40,763 nt of DNA from Candidatus Woesearchaeota archaeon (GTDB lineage Archaea; Nanobdellota; Nanobdellia; UBA10117; GCA-020343615). Positions 1 to 7,532 of the stretch are shown in pieces. A model generated the notes under the pieces. The model was given only the letters and a program-made list of their open reading frames with translations, was not told the DNA's origin and searched no databases. The stretch's first letter is position 1. Every line of letters begins with the position of its first letter. Position numbers and translations under genes: made by a program. The DNA lies in NCBI GenBank assembly GCA_020343615.1, contig CP070803.1, positions 328,325 through 369,087 of the forward strand. The letters are read 5' to 3'.

Positions 1-313
1 TACTATAACGTAATTTATTCCTAGTCATACTATCAATAGATAAACTGTGAGTGACTTTTTTCTTAATTTTATTTTTATCTAGATAATGCTCAAAGAAATC
101 TATTCGAATACATCCCTTATCAAAATCAGGATAAATAAATACCCCTTCAACTAAGTTTTTATTTTCTCTTTTAATATGGCCTTCTATTATACAGCCTTCT
201 ATATGGTGAACTAAAAGCGTAAAATCTTCTGAAGATATAGGTTCACTCTTAACGTATCTATCACCTATATCCTTTACTTTATTCTGTACTGCTTTCATTA
301 ATTCTCTACCCAT
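1..313 (-). CDS. hypothetical protein, partial (C-terminus outside window)
   Basis: An open minus-strand frame begins at an ATG at 311-313 and runs off the left edge, giving about 104 residues. It starts MGRELMKAVQNKV and has a mixed alpha/beta, soluble character with no membrane segment or cysteine motif. Its start overlaps the last 8 nt of the 46-residue gene upstream in the form ATGGGTAG, the usual sign of translational coupling, so the two are probably one operon. I do not recognise the family, and the fold and function cannot be judged from a fragment. Confidence 0.6.
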   Translation of the reverse strand, partial: MGRELMKAVQNKVKDIGDRYVKSEPISSEDFTLLVHHIEGCIIEGHIKRENKNLVEGVFIYPDFDKGCIRIDFFEHYLDKNKIKKKVTHSLSIDSMTRNKLRYS

Positions 314-446
314 TTTCAAGAGGAGCGTAAAGATCATTTACAATTTCTTCAGGAGTCTTTCCAGTAGCTAGATCTGCTTCATTAAACTTATCAGATAATT
401 CCTCTACTTTCTTAGCTCTTTCTTGAAGTTTTTCTTTAGTTACCAT
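306..446 (-). CDS. small hypothetical protein, 46 aa
   Basis: An ATG at 444-446 opens a 46-codon frame ending in TAG at 306-308. The product is charged and largely helical (it starts MVTKEKLQERAKKVEELSDK). A TATA element at 475-484 lies about 33 nt upstream, right for a leaderless or very short-leader archaeal mRNA, and the stop overlaps the next gene. Those two facts support a real gene despite its size. It could be a small partner protein of the downstream product, but neither member of the pair matches a toxin or antitoxin family I know. Function unknown. Confidence 0.5.
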   Translation of the reverse strand: MVTKEKLQERAKKVEELSDKFNEADLATGKTPEEIVNDLYAPLENG

Positions 447-474
447 TTTATTTAATATTACTACTTTATAGTTA

Positions 475-484
475 ATTTATAAAG
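475..484 (-). promoter_or_regulatory. TATA box for the 46-aa gene
   Basis: The minus strand reads CTTTATAAAT here, centred about 33 nt before the ATG at 446. This matches the archaeal TBP site and predicts a leader of only a few nucleotides. Confidence 0.5.
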
Positions 485-501
485 CTTTTGTTATAGTAAA
501 A

Positions 502-1287
502 TTAGCCAATATAACTCATATCATCCCTAGGGAATTGTTTTCTTAACTCATCAATTAATCTTTCTTCCATATCTGTATCATACAGTCTAGTTTCCCTTTC
601 CAGTTCTTTCATTTCAGACTCGAACTTACTAATATTTATTTTCAAATCAAATGCTTCTACAAGTATTTTGAGTAAAAGTTTTGCTTCCTTAAGAGCAATA
701 TGATCAAGATTTGAGGCAGTTTCTACGAGTAAACCCAAACCACTTATTCCATGCATTGGTGCTAATCCTAAAAGTAACCCAGTTGCTCCGAAAATAGCAC
801 CCACTTTACCACTTATGTTGAAATTGACATTTGAAAGCTTTCTGTATTTATCCAAAGTCTTTTCATCAGTAGCAGTCCCGAATATCTTTATTTTCTTAGG
901 AGACTCACTTAAGCCGATACCACCTAAAGTTATTATCTCCAGGCAGCCTATTTTTTTAGCAAGGCTAAGCACTTCTTCAGAAAAATGATAGCTAGCTTCT
1001 TCCTGTAAAGGCTGGAAATCTCCAGTTAAAAATAAAAGATCCTTATCCTCTAATTTTAGTCTGTATATAGATACACAAGGAAGAGAAATGAGATTATTTT
1101 CTTTTACTAAGACTGAAGGTGGAAAATTAAACGAGTGTATCTTATAGATTAATTCAGGTTCTAGTTCTTCTATTATAAAATCAACAGCAAGTTTTCCTAC
1201 GTTACCTATTCCTGGTAAGCCTTCGATTAATATAGGATTTTTTAATGTTACATCTTTCTTACAGTCCTGAATTATCCAGTTGCTCAT
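502..1287 (-). CDS. PAC2 family protein (proteasome-assembly-chaperone-like)
   Basis: This 261-residue protein has the PAC2/DUF75 signature: an N-terminal LIEGLPGIGNVGKLA segment (about residues 21-35), a central ITLGGIG block (about 119-125) and GATGLLLG (about 167-174) before a helical acidic C-terminus. Eukaryotic PAC2 helps assemble proteasome alpha rings; the archaeal members resemble it but their substrate is not established. Its ATG overlaps the stop of the aIF2-alpha gene as ATGA, so it is the last gene of the translation operon. In many archaea nop10 sits between these two genes; here there is no room for it. Family assignment is firm, the biochemical role is inference. Confidence 0.88.
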   Translation of the reverse strand: MSNWIIQDCKKDVTLKNPILIEGLPGIGNVGKLAVDFIIEELEPELIYKIHSFNFPPSVLVKENNLISLPCVSIYRLKLEDKDLLFLTGDFQPLQEEASYHFSEEVLSLAKKIGCLEIITLGGIGLSESPKKIKIFGTATDEKTLDKYRKLSNVNFNISGKVGAIFGATGLLLGLAPMHGISGLGLLVETASNLDHIALKEAKLLLKILVEAFDLKINISKFESEMKELERETRLYDTDMEERLIDELRKQFPRDDMSYIG

Positions 1288-2066
1288 TTTTTATTCAACT
1301 CAAAAGTTCCTTGGTTTGACTCCAGTAACTTTTCACCATTTTCTTCCATGATATTTAAAACTTTTTCACATTTCTTATAATCAGATGAGATTATCTTTAC
1401 CTTGTATTCAGGAGAACCAAGATAACTTATTTTAACTTCTGAATTCTCCTTTTCAGCTTCATTTTCAACCATCTTAAAGAATTTCTTTATTATTTCCAAA
1501 CCATTAGGAGCATCAGATTTCATATTTAATTTTACATCTAGTTTTACTTTAGGAACAGGTATTCTAGTTTTTATTAATTTTAATAAATTACTAGATAACT
1601 TCTTATCCAATTTAAGTTCTTTAAGTCTAGACTCACCCTCACTAGCTACGCTCATCAAGAACGGATAAATTAATCCGTATTTTTCTAGAATCTGATTTCC
1701 AAATTTTTTATATATTTCATCCGTACTCATCTTTAATTGCTTGGCTGAAACAGATAAAATACTATGAGCTTTTTTCTCAAGTCTCCACTCTTCTTGCTTA
1801 TTTCTAGCTTGGCTTGGACCAACCCTTCTTACGGAAAGAGAAATGCAGTCTTCCGTACAAGACATTACCTTGCATACTAGTTTTCTCCCTTTCTTTAGGT
1901 AACTTTTTCGGTTTCTAGTCCATTTTCTACTTAATTCAGAATCATGAACCATTCCTTCTTTATTATCATATTCTTCTAATACAACAAAAGCAGAATGAGG
2001 CAATACTCTATCTATCGTGCAAATTACAAGATCTCCTTTTTCAGGTAAACCCTTTCTTTTATACAT
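1284..2066 (-). CDS. eif2a: translation initiation factor aIF2 subunit alpha
   Basis: The 260-residue product is the alpha subunit of the heterotrimer that brings initiator Met-tRNA to the ribosome. Residues 8-85 form an S1/OB RNA-binding domain (GDLVICTIDRVLPHSAFV, then SLSVRRV), followed by a helical domain (about 90-170) and a C-terminal alpha/beta domain that binds the gamma subunit. Length is normal for archaea. The ATG overlaps the S27e stop (TAATG) and the stop overlaps the PAC2 start (ATGA), so translation is coupled along the operon. The loop around residue 48 (ELSRKW) occupies the place of the eukaryotic regulatory serine loop; nothing here shows that it is phosphorylated. Confidence 0.95.
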   Translation of the reverse strand: MYKRKGLPEKGDLVICTIDRVLPHSAFVVLEEYDNKEGMVHDSELSRKWTRNRKSYLKKGRKLVCKVMSCTEDCISLSVRRVGPSQARNKQEEWRLEKKAHSILSVSAKQLKMSTDEIYKKFGNQILEKYGLIYPFLMSVASEGESRLKELKLDKKLSSNLLKLIKTRIPVPKVKLDVKLNMKSDAPNGLEIIKKFFKMVENEAEKENSEVKISYLGSPEYKVKIISSDYKKCEKVLNIMEENGEKLLESNQGTFELNKK

Positions 2067-2245
2067 TAGCTTAATACCTCTAGAATCTGGCCGTCTATTT
2101 CAGCTTTTCCGCCTTTGGCTTTGGACAATATCTTTCCACATACCAAACACTTGACGTCAGTTGATGGTTTACCGAATATTATTTGCTCGTTCTTGCATTT
2201 ATTACACTTGACTTTAATGAATCTTGATGTTGGACCTTTTTTCAT
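2066..2245 (-). CDS. rps27e: small ribosomal subunit protein eS27 (S27e)
   Basis: A 59-residue zinc-ribbon ribosomal protein with two CxxC pairs (CNKC near residue 15 and CLVC near residue 33). I start it at the ATG at 2243-2245 rather than the in-frame GTG three codons earlier, because the ATG lies one base after the L44e stop and is preceded at 6 nt by a Shine-Dalgarno-like AGGTG. It belongs to the L44e-S27e-aIF2-alpha operon, a conserved archaeal arrangement. Confidence 0.93.
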   Translation of the reverse strand: MKKGPTSRFIKVKCNKCKNEQIIFGKPSTDVKCLVCGKILSKAKGGKAEIDGQILEVLS

Positions 2246-2246
2246 T

Positions 2247-2540
2247 TTATACACCTTGTTTTATTTTTTTGGCTCTTACTTGATGTAGCTTGTACTGTTT
2301 CTTTCCGCATTCAGCACATTCAAATATGATATTCACTTTCTTGCTTGTTTTTACTGGTTTTACTTTAGGACTTGTAGAACCGTGGTATCCAGATGTCTTC
2401 CTAGCGTGTCTTCTTACCCCTAATTTTAATGCGTTTTTCTTTGTCTTAGGTCTAGGTTTAGATTTGACTTGGAGTATGTTGTGTTCTGTATGTTTCTTAC
2501 AGTATGGGCAATATCTCTTTGTTTTTTTTGGTATGTTCAT
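2247..2540 (-). CDS. rpl44e: large ribosomal subunit protein eL42 (L44e)
   Basis: The 97-residue product is a basic zinc-ribbon protein of the 50S E-site region. It has CPYC near residues 11-14 and CAEC near residues 75-78 flanking a very basic middle segment with the family motif KLGVRRHARKTSGY. Length is typical. The start overlaps the GINS stop as ATGA and the stop lies one base before S27e, so it is translated as part of the operon. Confidence 0.96.
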   Translation of the reverse strand: MNIPKKTKRYCPYCKKHTEHNILQVKSKPRPKTKKNALKLGVRRHARKTSGYHGSTSPKVKPVKTSKKVNIIFECAECGKKQYKLHQVRAKKIKQGV

Positions 2541-3175
2541 TTTATTTCACGACCTTTTCCTTTATTTATTATTAATACAGCAAGTTCTGATGGAAGTTCA
2601 GCAACATCTCCTTTTTTATATGGTCCATAGTTCTTTAGATCAGGACCAGTTAGTTCAGGAATGTCTTCCAGCACTCTTATTTCCTTTAACTTACTGTCTG
2701 TTTTAGTTTCCTCTTTTTCCTTGCTTTTTAACTCTTTCGTTTCCTTTTTTATAGGTTTGCTCTTTTCTATTAATTTAATTTCGTCTATTGTAGAGAAGAA
2801 TTTAGTTTCATTTTTCTCTAAGTCCTTTATTAGTTTGTTGTATAATTCTTCTTCAAAAGGGAGCATATTGCTAGTGTCTTTAGCCTTAGACTCGCTTCTT
2901 ATGGTAAAAATAGCACTATCTATTACTTTTTTAGTTCTTTTTTGATTAATCTTTATGAGTATTTGACTAGCATTTTCTAGTTCCTCTGAGATTCGTTTTG
3001 TTTCCTTAGAAAATTTACTAGTAACCGCCTTTTTTACTAACTCTTCCTTAGTGTTCATATAGCTCTTTATCTTTTTCAGAGTCTTTATTTCTAGAGGCTG
3101 TAACTCTTTTGACGATAATTCTTCTCTTAATAATTCGTACAAGTCATCATAAGTAAATAACTCTTCATCAACCAT
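2537..3175 (-). CDS. GINS complex subunit, Gins51-like
   Basis: The 212-residue protein has an N-terminal helical A-domain (about 1-110), a charged linker rich in Lys and Glu (about 135-165) and a C-terminal small beta B-domain (about 165-212) with the family pattern LTGPDLKNYGPYKKGDVAEL followed by LPSELAVLI. This A-then-B order is that of Gins51 (Sld5/Psf1 type). GINS bridges MCM and the replisome in archaea. A TATA-like TTTTTTAAAC near 3203 gives it its own promoter about 28 nt upstream. The neighbouring L44e gene overlaps it as ATGA, a linkage common in archaea. No second GINS gene is visible in the window. Confidence 0.85.
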   Translation of the reverse strand: MVDEELFTYDDLYELLREELSSKELQPLEIKTLKKIKSYMNTKEELVKKAVTSKFSKETKRISEELENASQILIKINQKRTKKVIDSAIFTIRSESKAKDTSNMLPFEEELYNKLIKDLEKNETKFFSTIDEIKLIEKSKPIKKETKELKSKEKEETKTDSKLKEIRVLEDIPELTGPDLKNYGPYKKGDVAELPSELAVLIINKGKGREIK

Positions 3176-3210
3176 ATGAAATAGTATCTTCAGAAGAGTT
3201 TAAAAAATTT

Positions 3211-3627
3211 TCAATTATTTTCTGATAAAATATATTCTGAAGGGTTCTTCTTAAGACCACCAGAACATACATCACTAGTTTTTATCTTTACAAGCCTTGA
3301 ATCCTCAAATTTATTTTCTTTAAAACCATCATATATATTTTCATCCATTATTCTTTGATATTTAATTAACTTAAATAGGAGAAGCTTATACTCTTTTAAA
3401 TCAGAATATAGTTTGCTACTTTTGTATAGTTTTTGCTCCCAGTGTAGTTCATACTTACTTTCCTCACCCGCCAGAGCTTTTTCAGCTTCTTGGTCTTCAC
3501 GCATGAGGTATTCTATTTCGTTAGTTTTTTTTAAAAACTCAACAGTAAAAGGGATGTCATCTAGAACTGCATAACCTACATCCTTATTTTTTGTTTTATC
3601 TCTGAACACATAAAATTTGTCTTCCAT
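3211..3627 (-). CDS. hypothetical protein, 138 aa
   Basis: A continuous minus-strand frame from an ATG at 3627, 16 nt after the stop of the preceding gene and 35 nt before GINS. The product is charged and mostly helical in the middle (about residues 25-105), with a short beta-like N-terminus (KFYVFRDKTK) and no signal peptide or membrane span. A weak Shine-Dalgarno-like AAGGA sits before the ATG. I do not recognise it. The position suggests expression with the gene at 3644-3949. Confidence 0.6.
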   Translation of the reverse strand: MEDKFYVFRDKTKNKDVGYAVLDDIPFTVEFLKKTNEIEYLMREDQEAEKALAGEESKYELHWEQKLYKSSKLYSDLKEYKLLLFKLIKYQRIMDENIYDGFKENKFEDSRLVKIKTSDVCSGGLKKNPSEYILSENN

Positions 3628-3643
3628 TTTAGTCCTTAGAATT

Positions 3644-3949
3644 TTATTTAATCATTCGCAATATCTCATGTTGTTTTTTCCAAAATTCTTTTTCCCCCTT
3701 TGATGGCTTGGAATACGGAAAAATGCATTTTAAAAAAATTTCGGATTCCTTTACTTCAAGATTTTTAAACAACGCACTTAATCGCTCTTCAACTGTAAAT
3801 ATTTCTATTCTTTTAACAGGAGAGTATGTTATTTCTTCTTGAATATTCGTTTGAACTAATGATTCTATGAAAGGACTACAGGAGATAATATTGTCCGGGC
3901 TCCTATTTCCTCGAATAATCTCACCTCGCCATGCAATATTGCAAGGCAA
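3644..3949 (-). CDS. hypothetical protein, 101 aa, TTG start
   Basis: The frame is bounded upstream by an in-frame TAG, and its only early start is a TTG at 3947-3949. The palindromic TATA at 3969-3978 is centred about 25 nt before that TTG, as expected of a leaderless mRNA, so a TTG start is plausible. The N-terminus NIAWRGEII closely resembles SIAWDGEII in the small gene at 5146-5334. The rest is an unrecognised charged domain with two cysteines. Function unknown. Confidence 0.5.
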   Translation of the reverse strand: MPCNIAWRGEIIRGNRSPDNIISCSPFIESLVQTNIQEEITYSPVKRIEIFTVEERLSALFKNLEVKESEIFLKCIFPYSKPSKGEKEFWKKQHEILRMIK

Positions 3950-3968
3950 TACTCGCTATAAAAAGTTC

Positions 3969-3978
3969 TTATATATAA
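3969..3978. promoter_or_regulatory. palindromic TATA box, possibly bidirectional
   Basis: TTATATATAA is a perfect palindrome centred at 3973.5. It lies about 25 nt from the TTG of the minus gene (3949) and about 30 nt from the TTG of the plus gene (4004), so one TBP site could serve both divergent genes. Confidence 0.45.
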
Positions 3979-4003
3979 ATCTTTTGTTTATGGCACATCA
4001 TAA

Positions 4004-4984
4004 TTGATAATCAAAAAGAAAAATTTATTAGTATTACTCAATACAAAATTAGATATGGAAGAATATCAAAAGGAATTTCTACGTGTTAAAGATACTCTCA
4101 AAGCTAATCCAAATGGTTTAACAATTACAGAGATTGCTAAAAAAATCAATATTAATAGAAATTCAGTTGCAAAATACTTGGATATTATGTTAATATCTGG
4201 TTATGTAGAAAGAAGATATATTGGTCCTGCAAAGTTATTCTTCCTGTCACAAAGAACTCCTTTGTCTGCTTTATTAAATTTCTCTTCAGATTACATTGCA
4301 GTATTAAATAAAAACCTTGAAGTGATACAGCTAAATGAAAATCTATTAAAACTTATAAGTGTTAAAAAAGAATCTTATGTTGGCAAGAATATAAAAGATA
4401 TACCTTGTCCTTTTTTTACCAATAAAAATATGCTGTTAAATTTTAAAAAAGCTCTCAATGGAAAAGAAATAAAGAGTGAGATACACCTCCCAATAAGAAA
4501 GAAAGAGTTCTATTTTAGTTTTAAATTAGTTCCAACAACTTTTGAAGATGGAGATATTGGAGTAACAATAATTGCAGAGGATATTACTAAAGATAAGCAA
4601 GCAGATAAATCTTTACGAGAAAGTGAAGAGAAGTTTAAGAGCATTATTAATTTTTCCCCTAATGCTATCACTGTCTCTGATTTAAATGTAAATATAATTG
4701 AGTGTAACCCAGAAACTTTGAAAATGCATGGTTTTTCTTCAAAGGAAGAAGTAATCGGTAAAAATGCGTTGGAATTAATTGCCCCTGAAGATCGTGATAG
4801 AGCAATAGAAAACGCAAAGAAAACATTAGAAAAAGGATCCTTAAAGAACATAAAATATACTTTCTTGAGAAAAGATGGTAGCAAATTTCAAGGAGAACTT
4901 TCTGCGAGTGTTATTAGAGATATCTCCGGAAAACCAATATTATTTGTAGCTATAACAAAAGATATTACTGGACTTAAAAAGTAA
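4004..4984 (+). CDS. HTH-PAS-PAS one-component sensor/regulator
   Basis: A 326-residue soluble protein with a winged-helix DNA-binding domain (about 25-90; TITEIAKKININRNSVAKYL is the helix-turn-helix), a first PAS domain (about 85-195) and a second, more typical PAS domain (about 205-326; it starts ESEEKFKSIINFSP and ends in a PAC segment with FLRKDGS). There is no histidine kinase, receiver or transmembrane segment, so it probably senses a small molecule or redox state in the cytosol and regulates transcription directly. The start is uncertain: TTG at 4004, about 30 nt after the TATA palindrome, or ATG at 4055 (residue 18). Ligand and targets unknown. Confidence 0.75.
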   Translation: MIIKKKNLLVLLNTKLDMEEYQKEFLRVKDTLKANPNGLTITEIAKKININRNSVAKYLDIMLISGYVERRYIGPAKLFFLSQRTPLSALLNFSSDYIAVLNKNLEVIQLNENLLKLISVKKESYVGKNIKDIPCPFFTNKNMLLNFKKALNGKEIKSEIHLPIRKKEFYFSFKLVPTTFEDGDIGVTIIAEDITKDKQADKSLRESEEKFKSIINFSPNAITVSDLNVNIIECNPETLKMHGFSSKEEVIGKNALELIAPEDRDRAIENAKKTLEKGSLKNIKYTFLRKDGSKFQGELSASVIRDISGKPILFVAITKDITGLKK

Positions 4985-4988
4985 TAAT

Positions 4989-5141
4989 TTACTTTGCATC
5001 ATTTACTAAATGTTTTTTTAATTGCTTTGCTAAGTTTATTCTTCTGATCGGTTCATCTAAGATATCTTCTCCTTTTTTATATAATAAATAAATAGCATCA
5101 AGTCCTAGTCCGCCAGCTGCACCAATACTAGCTCCTATCAA
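4989..5141 (-). CDS. small hypothetical protein, 50 aa (candidate)
   Basis: A minus-strand frame with protein-like composition follows the 62-residue gene and ends in TAA at 4989-4991. It opens with a glycine/alanine-rich hydrophobic segment (GASIGAAGGLGLDAIYLLY, about residues 3-21) that could be one membrane helix, followed by a basic helical tail. No ATG exists; the best start is a TTG at 5139-5141, with a GAGG about 11 nt upstream overlapping the previous gene's end. It may be translated by coupling to that gene. Support is compositional only. Confidence 0.35.
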   Translation of the reverse strand: MIGASIGAAGGLGLDAIYLLYKKGEDILDEPIRRINLAKQLKKHLVNDAK

Positions 5142-5145
5142 ACCA

Positions 5146-5334
5146 TTAATTATCCTCGTTTAAACGATATAATATTTTTTTAGATAAACTTGGCTTACTA
5201 TCTATAATTTCCCCATCCCAAGCGATAGAAATCTGTTCAATTCTTTTGTCTCTAGAAAAATCCCTTATTTGAGAAGGTTGATCTCTAAAGTATTTTCTAG
5301 TGATAGTATCATCACATGTTACAGTTCTTACCAT
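5146..5334 (-). CDS. small hypothetical protein, 62 aa
   Basis: The frame opens at an ATG (5332-5334) about 31 nt below a TATA-like CTTATAAAT inside the end of the primase gene. The product is basic and contains SIAWDGEII at about residues 35-43, a block nearly identical to NIAWRGEII at the start of the 101-residue protein at 3644-3949. That similarity between two small nearby genes supports both being real. Family and function unknown. Confidence 0.5.
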   Translation of the reverse strand: MVRTVTCDDTITRKYFRDQPSQIRDFSRDKRIEQISIAWDGEIIDSKPSLSKKILYRLNEDN

Positions 5335-5357
5335 GATACTACCTTAAAATTATAAAT

Positions 5358-6647
5358 CTATTTATAAGTCTTTCTTTTACTTCTAATAGCAGCGTATGTC
5401 AATGGATTTTTTATTTTTTTACATAGATTATCTGGCTTACAGATTCCAATATCTAAGTAATAATTAGGGACATTACAGTTTGGAGGAGGTATAGTAGAAC
5501 CTTGCTTCTTATACCAGTTTATCTGGCTTCGAATATACCCTTCTTTTAATGGCTCTGCATTCTTTTTATTCCATTCTTTTACTCTTTTTTCTATTTCTTC
5601 CCAACTCCAGTTTAATCTCTTGAGGAAATTTATTAGAATAAACAGGCTTCTTTTCCTTCCGTCTTCAAGCCCTTTAAGTATGTTCTTTAAGCATGGAGGG
5701 AACTTATCTTCACTTATTTTCCCTTCCAAAGGAATAATAACTTTCGGTTTTTCTTCAGCCTTAGTTTCCTTTTCTTTCCAATCCCATGCCTGGACCAATA
5801 GTTGAGTAGCATCTTCACTTTCCACTTTTTCAGAATTCAAGAAATAGTCTCTAACAGGAGCATTTTCAGGTTTAGCCCAATCTAATTTGAAATTTTGAAA
5901 ATCTTTTTTGTTTATAGTCAGACTAACTAATCCGGTTTTTTCATGGAGAGAATAAGGCATTCGTATAAGATGCCTCTGACTTATTAGCAAAGTATCTATT
6001 TCTAGGAACGTATAGGGACTGAATTCTTCACCCTTGTTTGTTTTTATTAGCAGTTCTTTTGCAGTTTTACCTACCTTTTCTCCGATTTTTTTCAAATCTT
6101 CATCTTTTTCTAGAATTTGCTGAGCCAAATTAGTGGAAATAAACTCTTTAAGATATTCTGCTACAATTCTAGGCATTTCAGGGAACATATCTTTAGTATT
6201 ATTACCTCTTACTTGTTTAGGTAAGGCTTCGAAAGGAACTCCTATGTGAAAACCAGTTCCTCCTGAGAACTTTATAGAAGTGCTCTTAACGTCATGATAT
6301 TCTAGAGCATCCAATAGCAATTGAGCACAGATTCTGGAGTATTCTAATTCCTTACAATCTACATCCAATACTAGATCCCATCCTTCTCTTAATTTATCCA
6401 ATTCTACTCTTCTCATGTCTGTTTTAATCTGCATAGGATTGGACCAATGTTCTTCAGAAGCATGAAAAGAAAAAGCACCATCTTTAGCTAAACTAATAAC
6501 ATCCCTCGGAAATTGAATAGTGTCAGGTCTTTTTCCAAAAGAACCTTCTCTAAATTTAGCAGCGACTTCTCTGTTCTTTGCAAATCTTACCAGCTCATTG
6601 CCTATTTCTTTTCTAGAATAATACTTGATAACTTCAGATTGTCTCAT
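5358..6647 (-). CDS. fused DNA primase (PriS catalytic domain plus PriL iron-sulphur domain)
   Basis: One 429-residue chain makes RNA/DNA primers. The N-terminal PriS-like part has the archaeo-eukaryotic primase features: the DVDCKE metal-binding acidic pair, SGGTGFHIGVP (the usual SGxxGxH), and RHLIRMPYSLHEKTG near the end of the catalytic core. The C-terminal third resembles PriL-CTD, with four cysteines (FPPC, PNC, GIC, NLC) set to hold a 4Fe-4S cluster and a closing IKNPLTYA. Separate PriS (about 350 aa) and PriL (about 400 aa) are the archaeal norm; a single short chain is known from Nanoarchaeum and relatives. I choose ATG 6647 over the in-frame ATG 6704 because it lies about 28 nt from the TTTATAAA at 6672-6679. 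Confidence 0.9.
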   Translation of the reverse strand: MRQSEVIKYYSRKEIGNELVRFAKNREVAAKFREGSFGKRPDTIQFPRDVISLAKDGAFSFHASEEHWSNPMQIKTDMRRVELDKLREGWDLVLDVDCKELEYSRICAQLLLDALEYHDVKSTSIKFSGGTGFHIGVPFEALPKQVRGNNTKDMFPEMPRIVAEYLKEFISTNLAQQILEKDEDLKKIGEKVGKTAKELLIKTNKGEEFSPYTFLEIDTLLISQRHLIRMPYSLHEKTGLVSLTINKKDFQNFKLDWAKPENAPVRDYFLNSEKVESEDATQLLVQAWDWKEKETKAEEKPKVIIPLEGKISEDKFPPCLKNILKGLEDGRKRSLFILINFLKRLNWSWEEIEKRVKEWNKKNAEPLKEGYIRSQINWYKKQGSTIPPPNCNVPNYYLDIGICKPDNLCKKIKNPLTYAAIRSKRKTYK

Positions 6648-6671
6648 ATTTTCAATATTTATTAAGAAATG

Positions 6672-6679
6672 TTTATAAA
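6672..6679. promoter_or_regulatory. palindromic TATA box shared by primase and the 6703 gene
   Basis: TTTATAAA is a perfect palindrome centred at 6675.5. The ATG of the primase is 28.5 nt to the left and the ATG of the plus-strand gene is 27.5 nt to the right, so a single TBP site probably drives two divergent leaderless transcripts. Confidence 0.6.
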
Positions 6680-6702
6680 TTAAACGTAATATTATACTAC
6701 TC

Positions 6703-6984
6703 ATGAAAGAAAAAGAAGATTATGAAGAACCTTGGCAAACCCCAGGATTTGCTTGGAGAATAGGCATATCAATGCTTGCAGGTATTGGTTGGTTATGCTT
6801 CCTTATTATATGGTTCTTTTTCTTTGCTTCAAATTTTACAGTATACCAAAACATTGCTATATTGTTAGTCTCCATTTTAATTTTAGTAGCAATACTAGGC
6901 TCTAGTTGGGTATCATGGGGAATAAAATACGGTTATAAATTTGAAGAATGCAAGACAAAAGGCCATAGAAAAAGATCTAGATAA
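6703..6984 (+). CDS. small membrane protein, two transmembrane helices
   Basis: The 93-residue product has a charged N-terminus, two hydrophobic helices (about 17-42 and 48-72) and a basic tail ending HRKRSR. The positive tail and acidic head suggest an N-out/C-in or hairpin topology, but this is only inference. The ATG lies about 27 nt after the shared TATA palindrome, so the mRNA should be leaderless. I recognise no family. Confidence 0.7.
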   Translation: MKEKEDYEEPWQTPGFAWRIGISMLAGIGWLCFLIIWFFFFASNFTVYQNIAILLVSILILVAILGSSWVSWGIKYGYKFEECKTKGHRKRSR

Positions 6985-7133
6985 TAATTAATTATTAAGG
7001 ATGCCCTCTAGTATCGAAGTTAAATCAACATTAGCTCCTCTCTTGTCTATAGTATTTCCTAAGTATAATTTATCGAACTTAACTAGCCTATTAGAAATTT
7101 TTATATATTTATTCCTGTTTAGTACAGTATAAG

Positions 7134-7526
7134 ATGGCTAATAGAGCTCTTAACTATACTCCTGATGCAGACTTTAAATTTCTAGTCGAACCTAAAAAGC
7201 ATAGTATATATTCGAATGACCCAGTAGATGTGCAAAGAGAATTATTTAGTATTATCCATCAAAAAATAATTGATAATGGATTTACTGCAACTGATGGAGG
7301 TACAGGTTATTCTAGACTCACTGGTTGTTATGGTAATTATTATTCCGATAATGCCACACTTGAAGTACGTACTGGAAAAGTTTCAAAGAAAATAAAAAAA
7401 GAAGGTGGCAATCTTAACTTTTCATTTAATCTATACTTAGAAAAAACTAAGAGCGATACAATTCACAAAGATTTAATAGATTTAGTAGATAGCTTGATAG
7501 ATACTGTTGAAAATTATAATAAGTAG
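7134..7526 (+). CDS. hypothetical protein, first member of a tandem paralogous pair
   Basis: A 130-residue soluble protein whose ATG lies about 30 nt after a TATA-like TTTTATATATTTA. Its core pattern of IIxNGF, GYSRLTG, NYYSDN and NFSFNLYL (about residues 45-105) recurs in the next gene, which begins six bases after this stop. The pattern suggests a small alpha/beta domain with a strand pair followed by a C-terminal helix. No catalytic or metal motif is evident. I do not recognise the family. Confidence 0.65.
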   Translation: MANRALNYTPDADFKFLVEPKKHSIYSNDPVDVQRELFSIIHQKIIDNGFTATDGGTGYSRLTGCYGNYYSDNATLEVRTGKVSKKIKKEGGNLNFSFNLYLEKTKSDTIHKDLIDLVDSLIDTVENYNK

Positions 7527-7532
7527 TTTAAA

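Noticed and set aside
1-446. Toxin-antitoxin pair
   Set aside because: The overlap and size fit loosely, but neither protein shows a known toxin or antitoxin motif, and one is truncated by the window edge.
2290-2706. Plus-strand open frame opposite L44e and GINS
   Set aside because: It is antisense to well-identified genes, rich in Phe, Leu and Cys from reversed AT-rich codons, and has no promoter or ribosome site.
6985-7130. Minus-strand open stretch between the 6703 and 7134 genes (LYLGNTIDKRGANVDL...)
   Set aside because: About 40 protein-like codons ending in TAA, but no ATG, GTG or TTG start and no matching promoter geometry; possibly a gene relic, not callable.
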